NCBI GenBank assembly: GCA_030643345.1
Contig: DAOWMA010000036.1
Coordinates: forward strand, 1 to 10,444
DNA: 10,444 bases
Reading direction: 5' to 3'
From: Spirochaetaceae bacterium
GTDB lineage: Bacteria > Spirochaetota > Spirochaetia > B11-G9
The first letter of the stretch is position 1. Each line of letters begins with the position of its first letter. The position numbers and the translations under genes were made by a program. Below are positions 1 through 6,402 of the stretch, piece after piece. The notes below the pieces were generated by a model. That model had not been told where the DNA came from. It made no database searches and saw only the letters and a list, made by a program, of their open reading frames with translations.

Positions 1-906
1 GTAATTGTAGCATCCGGAGGCAGACCAAGAACTACCAAGGCAAAAAACGAAGAAAATTTCCTTTTTGATAAGGGCATCTCTTTCTGCGCCACTTGTGATG
101 CTGCGTCTAATACAGGAAAAACAGTAATGGTTATAGGAAGCGGAGACGCAGCTATAGAAGAGGGTATGTTTCTTACTAAATTCGCAACAAAAGTTATTGT
201 TTCAGTTATCCACGATGAAGGGAAAATGGACTGTAACGAAATTGCAAAAGCCCAGGCCCTTTCAAATGAAAAGATGGAGTTTAAATGGAATACCATGCCT
301 GATTCCTTTGAGGGTGACGGTCATCTCGATACTGTAGTTTTAAAAAACCTGAAAACAGGAAAACTTGACCCGGTTAAAGTTGATACCTGTTTTGAATTTA
401 TCGGCTATCTTCCAAATACAGAAATATTCACAGATATTCTGGAACTTAATAAACAGGGATATCTTGTTACCAATGAGAAAATGGAAACAAAACTGCTGGG
501 TGTTTTTGCAGCAGGTGATGTTAGAGAGAAGGAACTGCGTCAGGTGGCAACAGCAGTAGGCGATGGTGCCATTGCAGGAGTAGCTGCAGAAAAATTTATT
601 GCAGAAACTGAAATATTCAAAAACCAGATTCTTCAAAAAGAGAAAGTCGGGTTTATCTATGTCTATTCCGCAATTGATGCTCCAAGCCGTGAACTGATGC
701 CTATGCTGCAGGAGATTGAAAAAGAATTTAACGGGAAGGTTAAACTCAGCCTCCTGGATATCTACAAAGGGAAATCCCTCTGTGAAAGACTTTCCTGTGA
801 TGTTGAACCAATGACAATCTTCTACACAAAAAACGGGGAAGTAATTGAACAATCGAGAAATAGTGACAGACCACATATCATCGAAAAACTGAAATCGCTG
901 CTATAA
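1..906 (+). CDS. Thioredoxin reductase-like flavoprotein with C-terminal thioredoxin-fold domain, 5' partial
   Basis: The reading frame is open from base 1, so the start and the first FAD-binding motif lie outside the window; 301 codons are visible. Visible residues 29-32 are CATC followed by D, the redox CxxC of low-molecular-weight thioredoxin reductases. Residues 46-51 are GSGDAA, a dinucleotide-binding GxGxxA loop, and residues 167-174 are GVFAAGDV, the C-terminal FAD motif. Two features are odd. At the place where NADPH-dependent enzymes carry HRRxxxR the sequence reads H71-D-E, so NADPH preference is doubtful. Residues about 214-301 add a thioredoxin-like fold (VGFIYVY strand, cis-Pro-like VEPMTIFY), but the WCxPC site is replaced by SAIDAPS; only a CX4C pair (CERLSC) remains. 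It should be a cytoplasmic FAD disulfide reductase; electron donor and partner are unknown. Its stop is followed at once by the ribosome site of the next gene, so it is the upstream member of an operon with two rhodaneses. Confidence 0.9.
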   Translation, partial: VIVASGGRPRTTKAKNEENFLFDKGISFCATCDAASNTGKTVMVIGSGDAAIEEGMFLTKFATKVIVSVIHDEGKMDCNEIAKAQALSNEKMEFKWNTMPDSFEGDGHLDTVVLKNLKTGKLDPVKVDTCFEFIGYLPNTEIFTDILELNKQGYLVTNEKMETKLLGVFAAGDVREKELRQVATAVGDGAIAGVAAEKFIAETEIFKNQILQKEKVGFIYVYSAIDAPSRELMPMLQEIEKEFNGKVKLSLLDIYKGKSLCERLSCDVEPMTIFYTKNGEVIEQSRNSDRPHIIEKLKSLL

Positions 907-916
907 GGAGAGGACA

Positions 917-1819
917 ATGAATATCAGATCAATTGTTGTATACTTACTGATTATTCTTACTCTTGCAGGATGCGGAGTAAAGACTTCAGGAGAAAAGGAA
1001 ACAGAGATAATAGCTGCAAAAGAAGCTGTTGGTATGATCAGTGTAGATAATGTCATATTGGTAGATGCCCGGTCCTCTATGGATTACAAGAAAGGACATA
1101 TAGACGGTGCAGTCAATGTATCCCGAGCAAATATTGTAGTTAATACTCCATACCCTAACATGCTGTGCCCCCCGGAACAACTTGAAAAAGTTATGAAAGA
1201 AAAAGGGATTTCAAACACCTCTACTGTCGTTATTTATGACTCCAATAAGAATATGGACAGTGCAAGACTATGGTGGACTTTAAAAATCTACGGACACGAT
1301 AATGTAAAAGTAGTAAGCGGTGGTCTGGATGCTCTGATAAAAACAGGGCTGACAGTATCTACAGCAGTTAAAAAAATTGATGCAGGTATATTTAAATCAT
1401 CAGAATTAAGAACTGAAATGCTGGCACTAAAAAAAGAGATAAAGGACCAGATTAACACACCTGATACTAATACTGTTATTATTGATACCAGATCACTGGA
1501 GGAATACAACGAGGGGACCATTCCGGGATCTATTCTACTCGATTTTAATGGCAACAATTTTACAGATCAGACATATAAACCGGCAAATCAAATCCAAATT
1601 CGATATTTGGAAGAAGATATAGACTATAACGATACGATAATTATGTTCTGTAAGACATCCATAAGAGGAGCACAGACATACCTGGCTCTGTATAACGCAG
1701 GATACCGAAATCTCAAATTATATGACGGAGCCTGGGTTGAATGGTCGGCCAGTCCTGCCAACCCTGTTTTTAAACCTGAAACAAGAGTTTTTCAGATAGA
1801 TTCATCTGATAACTCTTAA
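917..1819 (+). CDS. Lipoprotein thiosulfate/3-mercaptopyruvate sulfurtransferase (double rhodanese, SseA/TST type)
   Basis: This is a 300-residue protein with a short hydrophobic signal and lipobox LAGC (residues 16-19), so it is predicted to be lipid-anchored outside the inner membrane. Two rhodanese domains follow. The N-terminal one (about 35-145) has VDARSSMDYKKGHIDGA but aspartate (D108, in YDSNKNMDSARLWW) where the catalytic cysteine would sit; this is normal for two-domain TST enzymes. The C-terminal one (about 185-285) has the active loop CKTSIRG with C245 and the family signature YDGAWVEWSASP. By family it moves sulfane sulfur from thiosulfate or mercaptopyruvate to a thiol acceptor; the actual donor cannot be read from sequence. 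The ATG is preceded by AAGGAGAG, which overlaps the stop of the reductase gene, so the two are co-transcribed and probably coupled. A periplasmic lipid-anchored TST is less common than the cytosolic form. Confidence 0.9.
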   Translation: MNIRSIVVYLLIILTLAGCGVKTSGEKETEIIAAKEAVGMISVDNVILVDARSSMDYKKGHIDGAVNVSRANIVVNTPYPNMLCPPEQLEKVMKEKGISNTSTVVIYDSNKNMDSARLWWTLKIYGHDNVKVVSGGLDALIKTGLTVSTAVKKIDAGIFKSSELRTEMLALKKEIKDQINTPDTNTVIIDTRSLEEYNEGTIPGSILLDFNGNNFTDQTYKPANQIQIRYLEEDIDYNDTIIMFCKTSIRGAQTYLALYNAGYRNLKLYDGAWVEWSASPANPVFKPETRVFQIDSSDNS

Positions 1820-1842
1820 AATTATTTACATAGGAGAAGAAA

Positions 1843-2787
1843 ATGAAAAAATTATTACTTACATTACTAGCAATTGGGTTACTCTCATCAAGCCTTTTCA
1901 TCTCATGCAGCCAGAAAGAAGCACCGGCTGCAGCGGAACCGGCAGAGGTAACAGTTGCAGTTAATACACTTGAAGATGCAGTTAACGGATATTTTGAAAA
2001 TATGCCGGGTCACATCTATAAAATAAGCCAGAAAGATATTGTAGAGATGGTTAAAGCCGGTGAAGATATGGTCCTTCTGGATATAAGAAAACCTGATGAT
2101 TATGCAAAAGGGCATCTTAAGGGCGCCGTAAATGTACCATGGGGTATGGAGCTCTACAATCAGTTAAAATATATACCCCGGGACAAAGATGTCTATATTA
2201 ACTGTTATTCAGGTCAGACCGCCGGTCAGGCAGTAATGCTCCTTAATGCAGCTGGTATTTCTGCAAGATCAATAAACCTTGGCTGGAACTTTGGAATATC
2301 AAAGGTAGAAGGTGTTGGACCAGTTATTGAAACTGAAGCTAATTCTCTGGACACATCAAAAACATGGGAAACTGATGCCGCAATTGATGCAGCATATAAA
2401 GCCTACTACGAAGAGTTTGCTTCACTTAAAGGGACTCCATTTGCAAACAATATTGTAAGTGAAGAAAATGCAAAGAAAATTCTCGATTCCGGAGATTCCG
2501 ATGTGGTTTTTGTTTCGGTCCGTAAAGCAGATGCCTATGCAAAAGGTCATATTGCTACTGCAACCAGCATGCCATGGGGAAAAGGTATGAATGAGATGTT
2601 TGCATCTTTACCTGCTGATAAAAAAATTATTATCTACTGTTACTCAGGTCAGACTGCAGGACAGACTGTAGCAGGACTAAAATTACTTGGATACGATGCT
2701 GTTTCATTGAAAGGTGGGATGGGCGTTGGTACAAATGCACCATTAGGATGGTCAAACAAGGGATATCCGGTTGTTCCATCAAAATAA
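1843..2787 (+). CDS. Lipoprotein with two active-site rhodanese domains
   Basis: The product has 314 residues. The signal peptide ends in LFISC (C22), an imperfect lipobox with phenylalanine at -3, tolerated in spirochaetes. An Ala/Pro/Glu-rich linker follows, then two single-domain-type rhodanese modules at about 60-165 and 205-310. Each has a DIRKPDDYAKGHLKGA-like or SVRKADAYAKGHIATA-like strand and an identical catalytic loop CYSGQTAGQ, with C121 and C266. Unlike classical TST enzymes, both domains therefore keep their cysteine, which suggests an internal duplication of a PspE/GlpE-like unit rather than a TST descendant. The function expected is sulfane-sulfur binding or transfer in the periplasm or on the membrane surface. 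It lies 23 bp after the preceding rhodanese, with TAGGAGAAG before the ATG, and is the last gene before the hairpin at 2809-2897. Domain calls are strong; the physiological substrate is unknown. Confidence 0.9.
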   Translation: MKKLLLTLLAIGLLSSSLFISCSQKEAPAAAEPAEVTVAVNTLEDAVNGYFENMPGHIYKISQKDIVEMVKAGEDMVLLDIRKPDDYAKGHLKGAVNVPWGMELYNQLKYIPRDKDVYINCYSGQTAGQAVMLLNAAGISARSINLGWNFGISKVEGVGPVIETEANSLDTSKTWETDAAIDAAYKAYYEEFASLKGTPFANNIVSEENAKKILDSGDSDVVFVSVRKADAYAKGHIATATSMPWGKGMNEMFASLPADKKIIIYCYSGQTAGQTVAGLKLLGYDAVSLKGGMGVGTNAPLGWSNKGYPVVPSK

Positions 2788-2808
2788 AAAATCTTTTTCA
2801 TAACTCCT

Positions 2809-2897
2809 TACCGCTGCCCGGGGATGCGTCCAACCCTGGTCGCTCGCAAGCTCGCTGCTCGGGTATGCAGCCTAACCATTGGCAGCGGTATTTTTTT
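2809..2897 (+). terminator. Large branched hairpin plus T-run ending the rhodanese operon
   Basis: The arms TACCGCTGCC (2809-2818) and GGCAGCGGTA (2881-2890) are perfect 10-bp complements followed by seven T. The 62-nt interior can form three small hairpins (GGA/TCC at 2822-2831, GCT/AGC at 2842-2851, CTGC/GCAG at 2855-2870), giving a cloverleaf-like fold. The interior is far larger than a usual intrinsic terminator loop and resembles another repeat at 8751-8787. Termination is inferred from position and the T-run. Confidence 0.65.
2836..2872 (-). repeat. Dispersed hairpin repeat, copy 1
   Basis: Read on the minus strand this stretch gives TGCATA, two variable bases, CGAGCAG, a variable 10-12 base core and CGACCAG. 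The copy at 8751-8787 has the same boxes in the same order and spacing with a different core. Conserved edges with a variable centre suggest a REP-like palindromic repeat family. Two copies is thin evidence. Confidence 0.5.
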
Positions 2898-2907
2898 AAA
2901 GTATAAT
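2879..2907 (+). promoter_or_regulatory. Sigma-70-type promoter inside the terminator, for the GT-C gene
   Basis: TTGGCA (2879-2884), a 17-bp spacer and a consensus TATAAT (2902-2907) form a near-ideal promoter. The -35 box lies in the 3' arm of the terminator stem. Initiation is expected at about 2914-2916, at or next to the ATG of the following gene at 2916, implying a leaderless transcript. Confidence 0.6.
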
Positions 2908-2915
2908 TACCGAAA

Positions 2916-4511
2916 ATGAATAAAAAACCTGTTTTATTGTCAGTCATTTTGCTGTACGCTGCATTTAATCTGGTTTCGTTATCATTTTTTCCATTTATGC
3001 ATTCAGATGAGGGATGGCTGGCATCTCTGTCAAGATCAATATTAGTTGAAAGAAACATAGGCGCAACGGAAGACTTTTTTCATGAAATTGTTCGTAATCC
3101 TCATGCTGTTAAGACTATTTTTCACTTGTTACAGATTCCTTTTATTAATACTGGTTTCAGCCTTTTTCCAGTTCGATTTTTTTCTCTGATTGCTGGTTTT
3201 ATAACACTGTTTTTTTTATTCAAATCTTTTCTTTATCTTTTTCATGATAAACTTATTGCCTTTGTTTTTATTCTGCTAATTGCGCTGGATATACAATTTA
3301 TATATATTTCCCATTTTGCCAGACAGGAAATATTGATATTATTGATATTTTCTATATGTCTTTATATTTTCATAAAACCCGGAGAAGCCTGGCATTTTAA
3401 GAAAGATCTGATTATAGGATCTATAATTGGTCTTTCCATTGGAATACATCCCAATGTTTTTATTATTGCTGTTGGTTTTATTTTTCTTTATCTTTTTCAA
3501 TCAATTGTTCATTCTATAACTAAAAATCCCCAATATCCCTCTTTTTCTAATCTGGGAGTTCTAATATTGATACTTGTTTCTTTCGGAATAGTTTATATAG
3601 GATTAAGTCTTAAAATGAATTCTACCTTTATTTCGGCTTATCTAAACTTTGGGGAAGGGGTAGGTGTAACAAAACCCTTTATTATTAAAGTTCTAAAACT
3701 ACCAAGATTTTACAGAAAAATGTTTTCCCGTATTGGGGGGACCTATTACCTCCCTGATATTCGCCCGCAGCTAGTACTCTTTGCTGCTGCTTTTCTGGCC
3801 TTAATTCCTGTGGCTTTTGTTCTACCAAAAAAGAGAATACCAATTCTCTCTATTCAGGTTCTTGTACTGGGAATTAATACAGGTATTCTTATTATAGGCA
3901 AATACAGTCCCCCTTCTATTATCTTTATATTTATTCCAGGCTACTTTCTTTTATTTTTTTTAATAAAAACTATATGTTCCAGGCAGAAAATTATTCTTTT
4001 TTCACTTATCTTTGCTGTAGGCTCTGCTGTATTTACTACCAGCCAGATTCTACCATGGATGGAATTTTATTATAATAATTACATTCGGGAAATAAAGAAT
4101 ACTATCCCTGAGAACTCAAAAACCCTTGCAAATATAAACAGTATATTTGCCTTCTCATATAAGACCCTTTATTCTTATAGAGATTTAACCAGTCTCAATT
4201 CTGAATTTAGATTTAGTGATTATATTAAAAAACACAAAATAGAATATATAGTCTATTCAGATGAGCTTAAGATAATTTTTGAAGAAAGGCCGGTTTGGAA
4301 CACAATGTACGGGAATATCTATCCCTGGTATGAAGATATGATGGAATTCCTGCACAATGAATGTGAAGAAATTGCTACCTGGAACGAACCTGTTTTTGGG
4401 ATGCGTATAACCGGCTACATGGGAAAGCGGGGTGGGGATATTACTATTTACAGGGTTTTGTATAAAGAAGTTATCAGCCCGATAGACCAAGAACCCACAA
4501 TCCAAAGATAA
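2916..4511 (+). CDS. GT-C superfamily membrane glycosyltransferase (ArnT/PMT-like, family 39/83 type)
   Basis: This is a 531-residue polytopic membrane protein. The first transmembrane segment (about 5-27) is followed by HSDEGW with D31-E32, the acidic pair in the first extracytoplasmic loop typical of GT-C enzymes that use polyprenyl-phosphate sugars. Many further hydrophobic helices follow (to about residue 385), including an ARQEILILL stretch like the Arg/Glu motif of the family. A soluble C-terminal domain of about 140 residues (from about 390) faces the periplasm if topology is standard. The likely role is transfer of a sugar from a lipid carrier to a lipid, glycan or protein; the acceptor cannot be told. 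No Shine-Dalgarno sequence is visible. The chosen ATG is supported because the first helix needs it and a strong promoter points straight at it. Its 3' end overlaps the convergent protease gene by 38 bp. Confidence 0.75.
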   Translation: MNKKPVLLSVILLYAAFNLVSLSFFPFMHSDEGWLASLSRSILVERNIGATEDFFHEIVRNPHAVKTIFHLLQIPFINTGFSLFPVRFFSLIAGFITLFFLFKSFLYLFHDKLIAFVFILLIALDIQFIYISHFARQEILILLIFSICLYIFIKPGEAWHFKKDLIIGSIIGLSIGIHPNVFIIAVGFIFLYLFQSIVHSITKNPQYPSFSNLGVLILILVSFGIVYIGLSLKMNSTFISAYLNFGEGVGVTKPFIIKVLKLPRFYRKMFSRIGGTYYLPDIRPQLVLFAAAFLALIPVAFVLPKKRIPILSIQVLVLGINTGILIIGKYSPPSIIFIFIPGYFLLFFLIKTICSRQKIILFSLIFAVGSAVFTTSQILPWMEFYYNNYIREIKNTIPENSKTLANINSIFAFSYKTLYSYRDLTSLNSEFRFSDYIKKHKIEYIVYSDELKIIFEERPVWNTMYGNIYPWYEDMMEFLHNECEEIATWNEPVFGMRITGYMGKRGGDITIYRVLYKEVISPIDQEPTIQR

Positions 4512-5133
4512 TAATTGCAAGATCAACACTGACATGAATAATCCACGATGACAGTATACTTTCTGTTTTCTTCACAAAAGATGCAAGGATTAAGCCTCCG
4601 GCAAACAAACCGGATAACATAAGAATCATAAGACCTATACCGAACCATGCCTGGAATATACTTATATGATAAACGGCAAAGGCTGCAGCAGAAATAATAT
4701 AAGCAGGTTTATGCCATCCCTGCTTCAGCAAACTCCGAAAAATAAATTCTCTAAAAAAATATTCTTCTATAAATGAATTGACAAAAGTCGTATACACCCC
4801 GGCCAGGATCATACCCCGATTGCTCAACATCATTCTGTTGCTAAAATCTGAACTAATTGCCTCTACATCTAATAATGGCTTTAATGAAAAGGATGCTGCA
4901 AAGATAATAAGAAAAACAGACACTGACCACAAAAGTATATTTTTCTGTTCATATTTTTTTATCTTTATAGAGAATTCAGATTTTAGAAAATAATGTTGAA
5001 TTAGAAATGGGAACAATGTAAACATGGGAATTTTTATAACTGTCTTTATAACATATGGGGTCATTAATATCTGTTCAATAACATAAAGAATTAGAAGGCA
5101 GATAAGTGAATATGTTATGACTATTTTTTTCAT
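4474..5133 (-). CDS. CPBP-family intramembrane metalloprotease (CAAX protease/Abi type)
   Basis: This is a 219-residue, highly hydrophobic protein with several predicted helices. It carries the family motifs in order: motif 1 EEYFFRE (E123, E124, R128), motif 2 FAVYH (H156), and motif 3 around H200 in SSWIIHVSVD. These residues form the glutamate/histidine active site of CPBP (Rce1-like) proteases, so the protein is probably catalytic. Bacterial members serve in bacteriocin self-immunity, prenyl-protein-type processing or membrane protein proteolysis; nothing nearby identifies the substrate. The start at 5133 has no good ribosome site of its own. Instead its ATG overlaps by ATGA the stop of a 17-codon leader ORF with a strong one, so translation is probably coupled. 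The 3' end overlaps the convergent glycosyltransferase gene. Confidence 0.85.
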   Translation of the reverse strand: MKKIVITYSLICLLILYVIEQILMTPYVIKTVIKIPMFTLFPFLIQHYFLKSEFSIKIKKYEQKNILLWSVSVFLIIFAASFSLKPLLDVEAISSDFSNRMMLSNRGMILAGVYTTFVNSFIEEYFFREFIFRSLLKQGWHKPAYIISAAAFAVYHISIFQAWFGIGLMILMLSGLFAGGLILASFVKKTESILSSWIIHVSVDLAIIIFGLWVLGLSG

Positions 5134-5183
5134 ACTAACGGTAATGTATCCAAACCATTAGAAACTTCTTTGGTCTTCTGCAT
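5130..5183 (-). CDS. Leader peptide ORF upstream of the CPBP protease (17 residues)
   Basis: ATG at 5183 is preceded by AGGAGA (5189-5194) at good spacing and reads MQKTKEVSNGLDTLPLV, then TGA. That TGA overlaps the ATG of the protease gene as ATGA (5130-5133). The downstream gene has no good ribosome site, so ribosomes finishing this ORF are the likely source of its translation. The peptide has no recognisable function and no run of one amino acid as in classical attenuation leaders. It may be only a re-initiation device. Being so short, it could be chance, but SD, length and exact overlap together make that less likely. Confidence 0.5.
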   Translation of the reverse strand: MQKTKEVSNGLDTLPLV

Positions 5184-5217
5184 CAATTTCTCCTGATATT
5201 TTTTATAATTTTTTCTT

Positions 5218-5226
5218 ATTATACCA
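5218..5226 (-). promoter_or_regulatory. Extended -10 promoter for the leader ORF and CPBP gene
   Basis: On the minus strand the sequence reads TGGTATAAT, a TGN-extended consensus -10. No good -35 box is seen 16-18 bp upstream, which extended -10 promoters do not need. Transcription would begin near 5211, about 28 nt before the leader ATG. Confidence 0.5.
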
Positions 5227-5318
5227 GAAAATCTATACAGATACAGCTTCTTCTTACAAAATTATCCCTCACTGGCTTTTCCTCTATATTCTGAATAATA
5301 ATTGGAATAATAATGAAC

Positions 5319-5346
5319 TTGTATTTTTTGTACATTGTGCTATTAT
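5319..5346 (+). promoter_or_regulatory. Promoter for the antitoxin-toxin operon
   Basis: TTGTAT (5319-5324) and TATTAT (5341-5346) are separated by 16 bp, upstream of the GTG start at 5389. The start of transcription would be about 5353, inside the palindrome at 5350-5363. The region is AT-rich, so chance matches are easy. Confidence 0.45.
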
Positions 5347-5349
5347 TAT

Positions 5350-5363
5350 TAACATTATTGTTA
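5350..5363 (+). promoter_or_regulatory. Operator-like palindrome at the predicted start of the TA transcript
   Basis: TAACA-TTAT-TGTTA is a perfect 5-bp inverted repeat with a 4-bp centre, lying at the predicted transcription start. Upstream, GAATAATAAT occurs twice (5293-5302 and 5305-5314) with a 12-bp period. TA operons are usually autoregulated at such sites. That this antitoxin binds here is inference. Confidence 0.4.
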
Positions 5364-5388
5364 GTATTCTTTATAAAGGAGAGTTGAT

Positions 5389-5982
5389 GTGATTGCATAT
5401 AGTAAAGAGAGATTGGATAATGCAGTTGCTTACTTTGCAGGACATCATGAAGAAATAACAGGCAACAAGGCTTATAAAACATACATTTTTAAGTATATTG
5501 CACTGTTCGATTTTTTAATTCTCGATCAAACAGGAAAACCGGCTTTTGATATTGAATATGCAGCACTTGAAAGAGGGCCTGTCCCCGTATTCCTGTATGA
5601 CCATATAGACGAGTATGAATCTTCTTTTTTTATAATAAATGAAGATAAGGACGGAAATCACTATCTCACTTCTACTGTTGATATTAAAATGGACTATTTT
5701 TCTGAGTTTGAACAGAAAAAGTTAGTTCAGATTGTTGATGACTATATTTTCAAAGGAATGAAAACTGATGATGTATGCGATAGAACGCATACAGATATTA
5801 CTGCATGGCGTATTGCATGGGAAAACCGAGGAACAGCCCGGAGGGTTCCAATGGATTATATTGATGAGTTTGATGATATATCAGAAAAGGAAGCCTGTGA
5901 TTTAACTCTCAAAGAAGAATCATTTTGGGTTCATAGGGGTTTGCAGCTTGTTGAACACACGCCCGGTCGGAACGATATTTAA
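5389..5982 (+). CDS. Panacea-domain (DUF4065, SocA-like) antitoxin
   Basis: This is a 197-residue soluble, acidic protein. The N-terminal half shows the DUF4065/Panacea pattern: a helix around KTYIFKYIALFDFLILDQTG (30-49), then the family signature EYAALERGPVPVFLYDHI (57-74), with GPVP at 63-66. Panacea proteins (named after SocA of the SocAB system) are antitoxins that pair with many unrelated toxins. The start is GTG at 5389, with AAAGGAG (5375-5381) seven bases upstream; the overlapping ATG at 5387 runs straight into a stop. Its 3' end overlaps the downstream gene by 35 bp, the typical antitoxin-first TA arrangement. Neutralisation of the downstream protein is inferred from family and gene order. 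Confidence 0.8.
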   Translation: MIAYSKERLDNAVAYFAGHHEEITGNKAYKTYIFKYIALFDFLILDQTGKPAFDIEYAALERGPVPVFLYDHIDEYESSFFIINEDKDGNHYLTSTVDIKMDYFSEFEQKKLVQIVDDYIFKGMKTDDVCDRTHTDITAWRIAWENRGTARRVPMDYIDEFDDISEKEACDLTLKEESFWVHRGLQLVEHTPGRNDI

Positions 5983-6400
5983 GTGGATCAATTTCCCTTT
6001 TCAGAAAGATGGAATATTAAAAAACAGGTATTTTATATATTTCGGTAAAACAGCATTCGGTTTACAACCTGTTATGTTTCACCTTTTCACTACGACAACA
6101 CAACTTCATTTCTATAATTCATCTGGTGGTTACCGACAAGATGGTTTGTTCTTTAAAATTTCTGCAGGACAGTATGGATTTCCTTCTGATTGTATACTGG
6201 ATGTAGATATTGGACTTGAGAGTATTACAGATTCCAGTTTGATTGGTCAGAAAATTGAATATATTGGGTGTCTTTCACATGTAGATATGAAGCTTATCTT
6301 TGAGCTTATTCGGAAGTCCAGGAATATATCACTAATGATAAAGAGAGATATTTTAAGCTCATTAAGAACGGGTGGTGTAACCGGTATAAAATCAATTTAA
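5948..6400 (+). CDS. Probable MazF/PemK-like toxin partner of the Panacea antitoxin
   Basis: The product is 150 residues. It starts at TTG 5948 (or the adjacent TTG 5951), with AGGGG at 5935-5939 about eight bases upstream; no ATG exists near the N-terminus. The layout resembles the PemK/MazF fold: a first strand GTIFKWINFPFQKDG (8-22) like the xGDIVLVxFPFSD opening, NRYFIYFG in place of KRRPVLVLS, and FHLFTTTTQ like the APITSQ strand. A FPSDCILDVD strand, an IEYIGCLSHVDMKLIF segment and a basic C-terminal helix follow. MazF-type toxins are mRNA endoribonucleases. Similarity here is remote and the canonical Arg-Pro is Arg-Tyr, so function is inferred from fold pattern and operon position. The 35-bp overlap with the antitoxin argues for translational coupling. 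Confidence 0.6.
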   Translation: MLNTRPVGTIFKWINFPFQKDGILKNRYFIYFGKTAFGLQPVMFHLFTTTTQLHFYNSSGGYRQDGLFFKISAGQYGFPSDCILDVDIGLESITDSSLIGQKIEYIGCLSHVDMKLIFELIRKSRNISLMIKRDILSSLRTGGVTGIKSI

Positions 6401-6402
6401 AA

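Noticed and set aside
340..876. 178-codon ORF antisense to the reductase
   Set aside because: It is rich in Cys, Phe and His as expected from reading antisense to an AT-rich gene; the plus-strand frame has clear family motifs.
2798..3058. Minus-strand 86-codon ORF across the terminator and the GT-C gene start
   Set aside because: It runs through the hairpin repeat and the coding start of the opposite gene; its composition is not protein-like and there is no ribosome site.
5219..5482. Minus-strand ORF rich in Asn, Tyr and Ile between the CPBP and Panacea genes
   Set aside because: Its composition reflects the AT-rich promoter region, and it overlaps the well-supported GTG start and ribosome site of the antitoxin.
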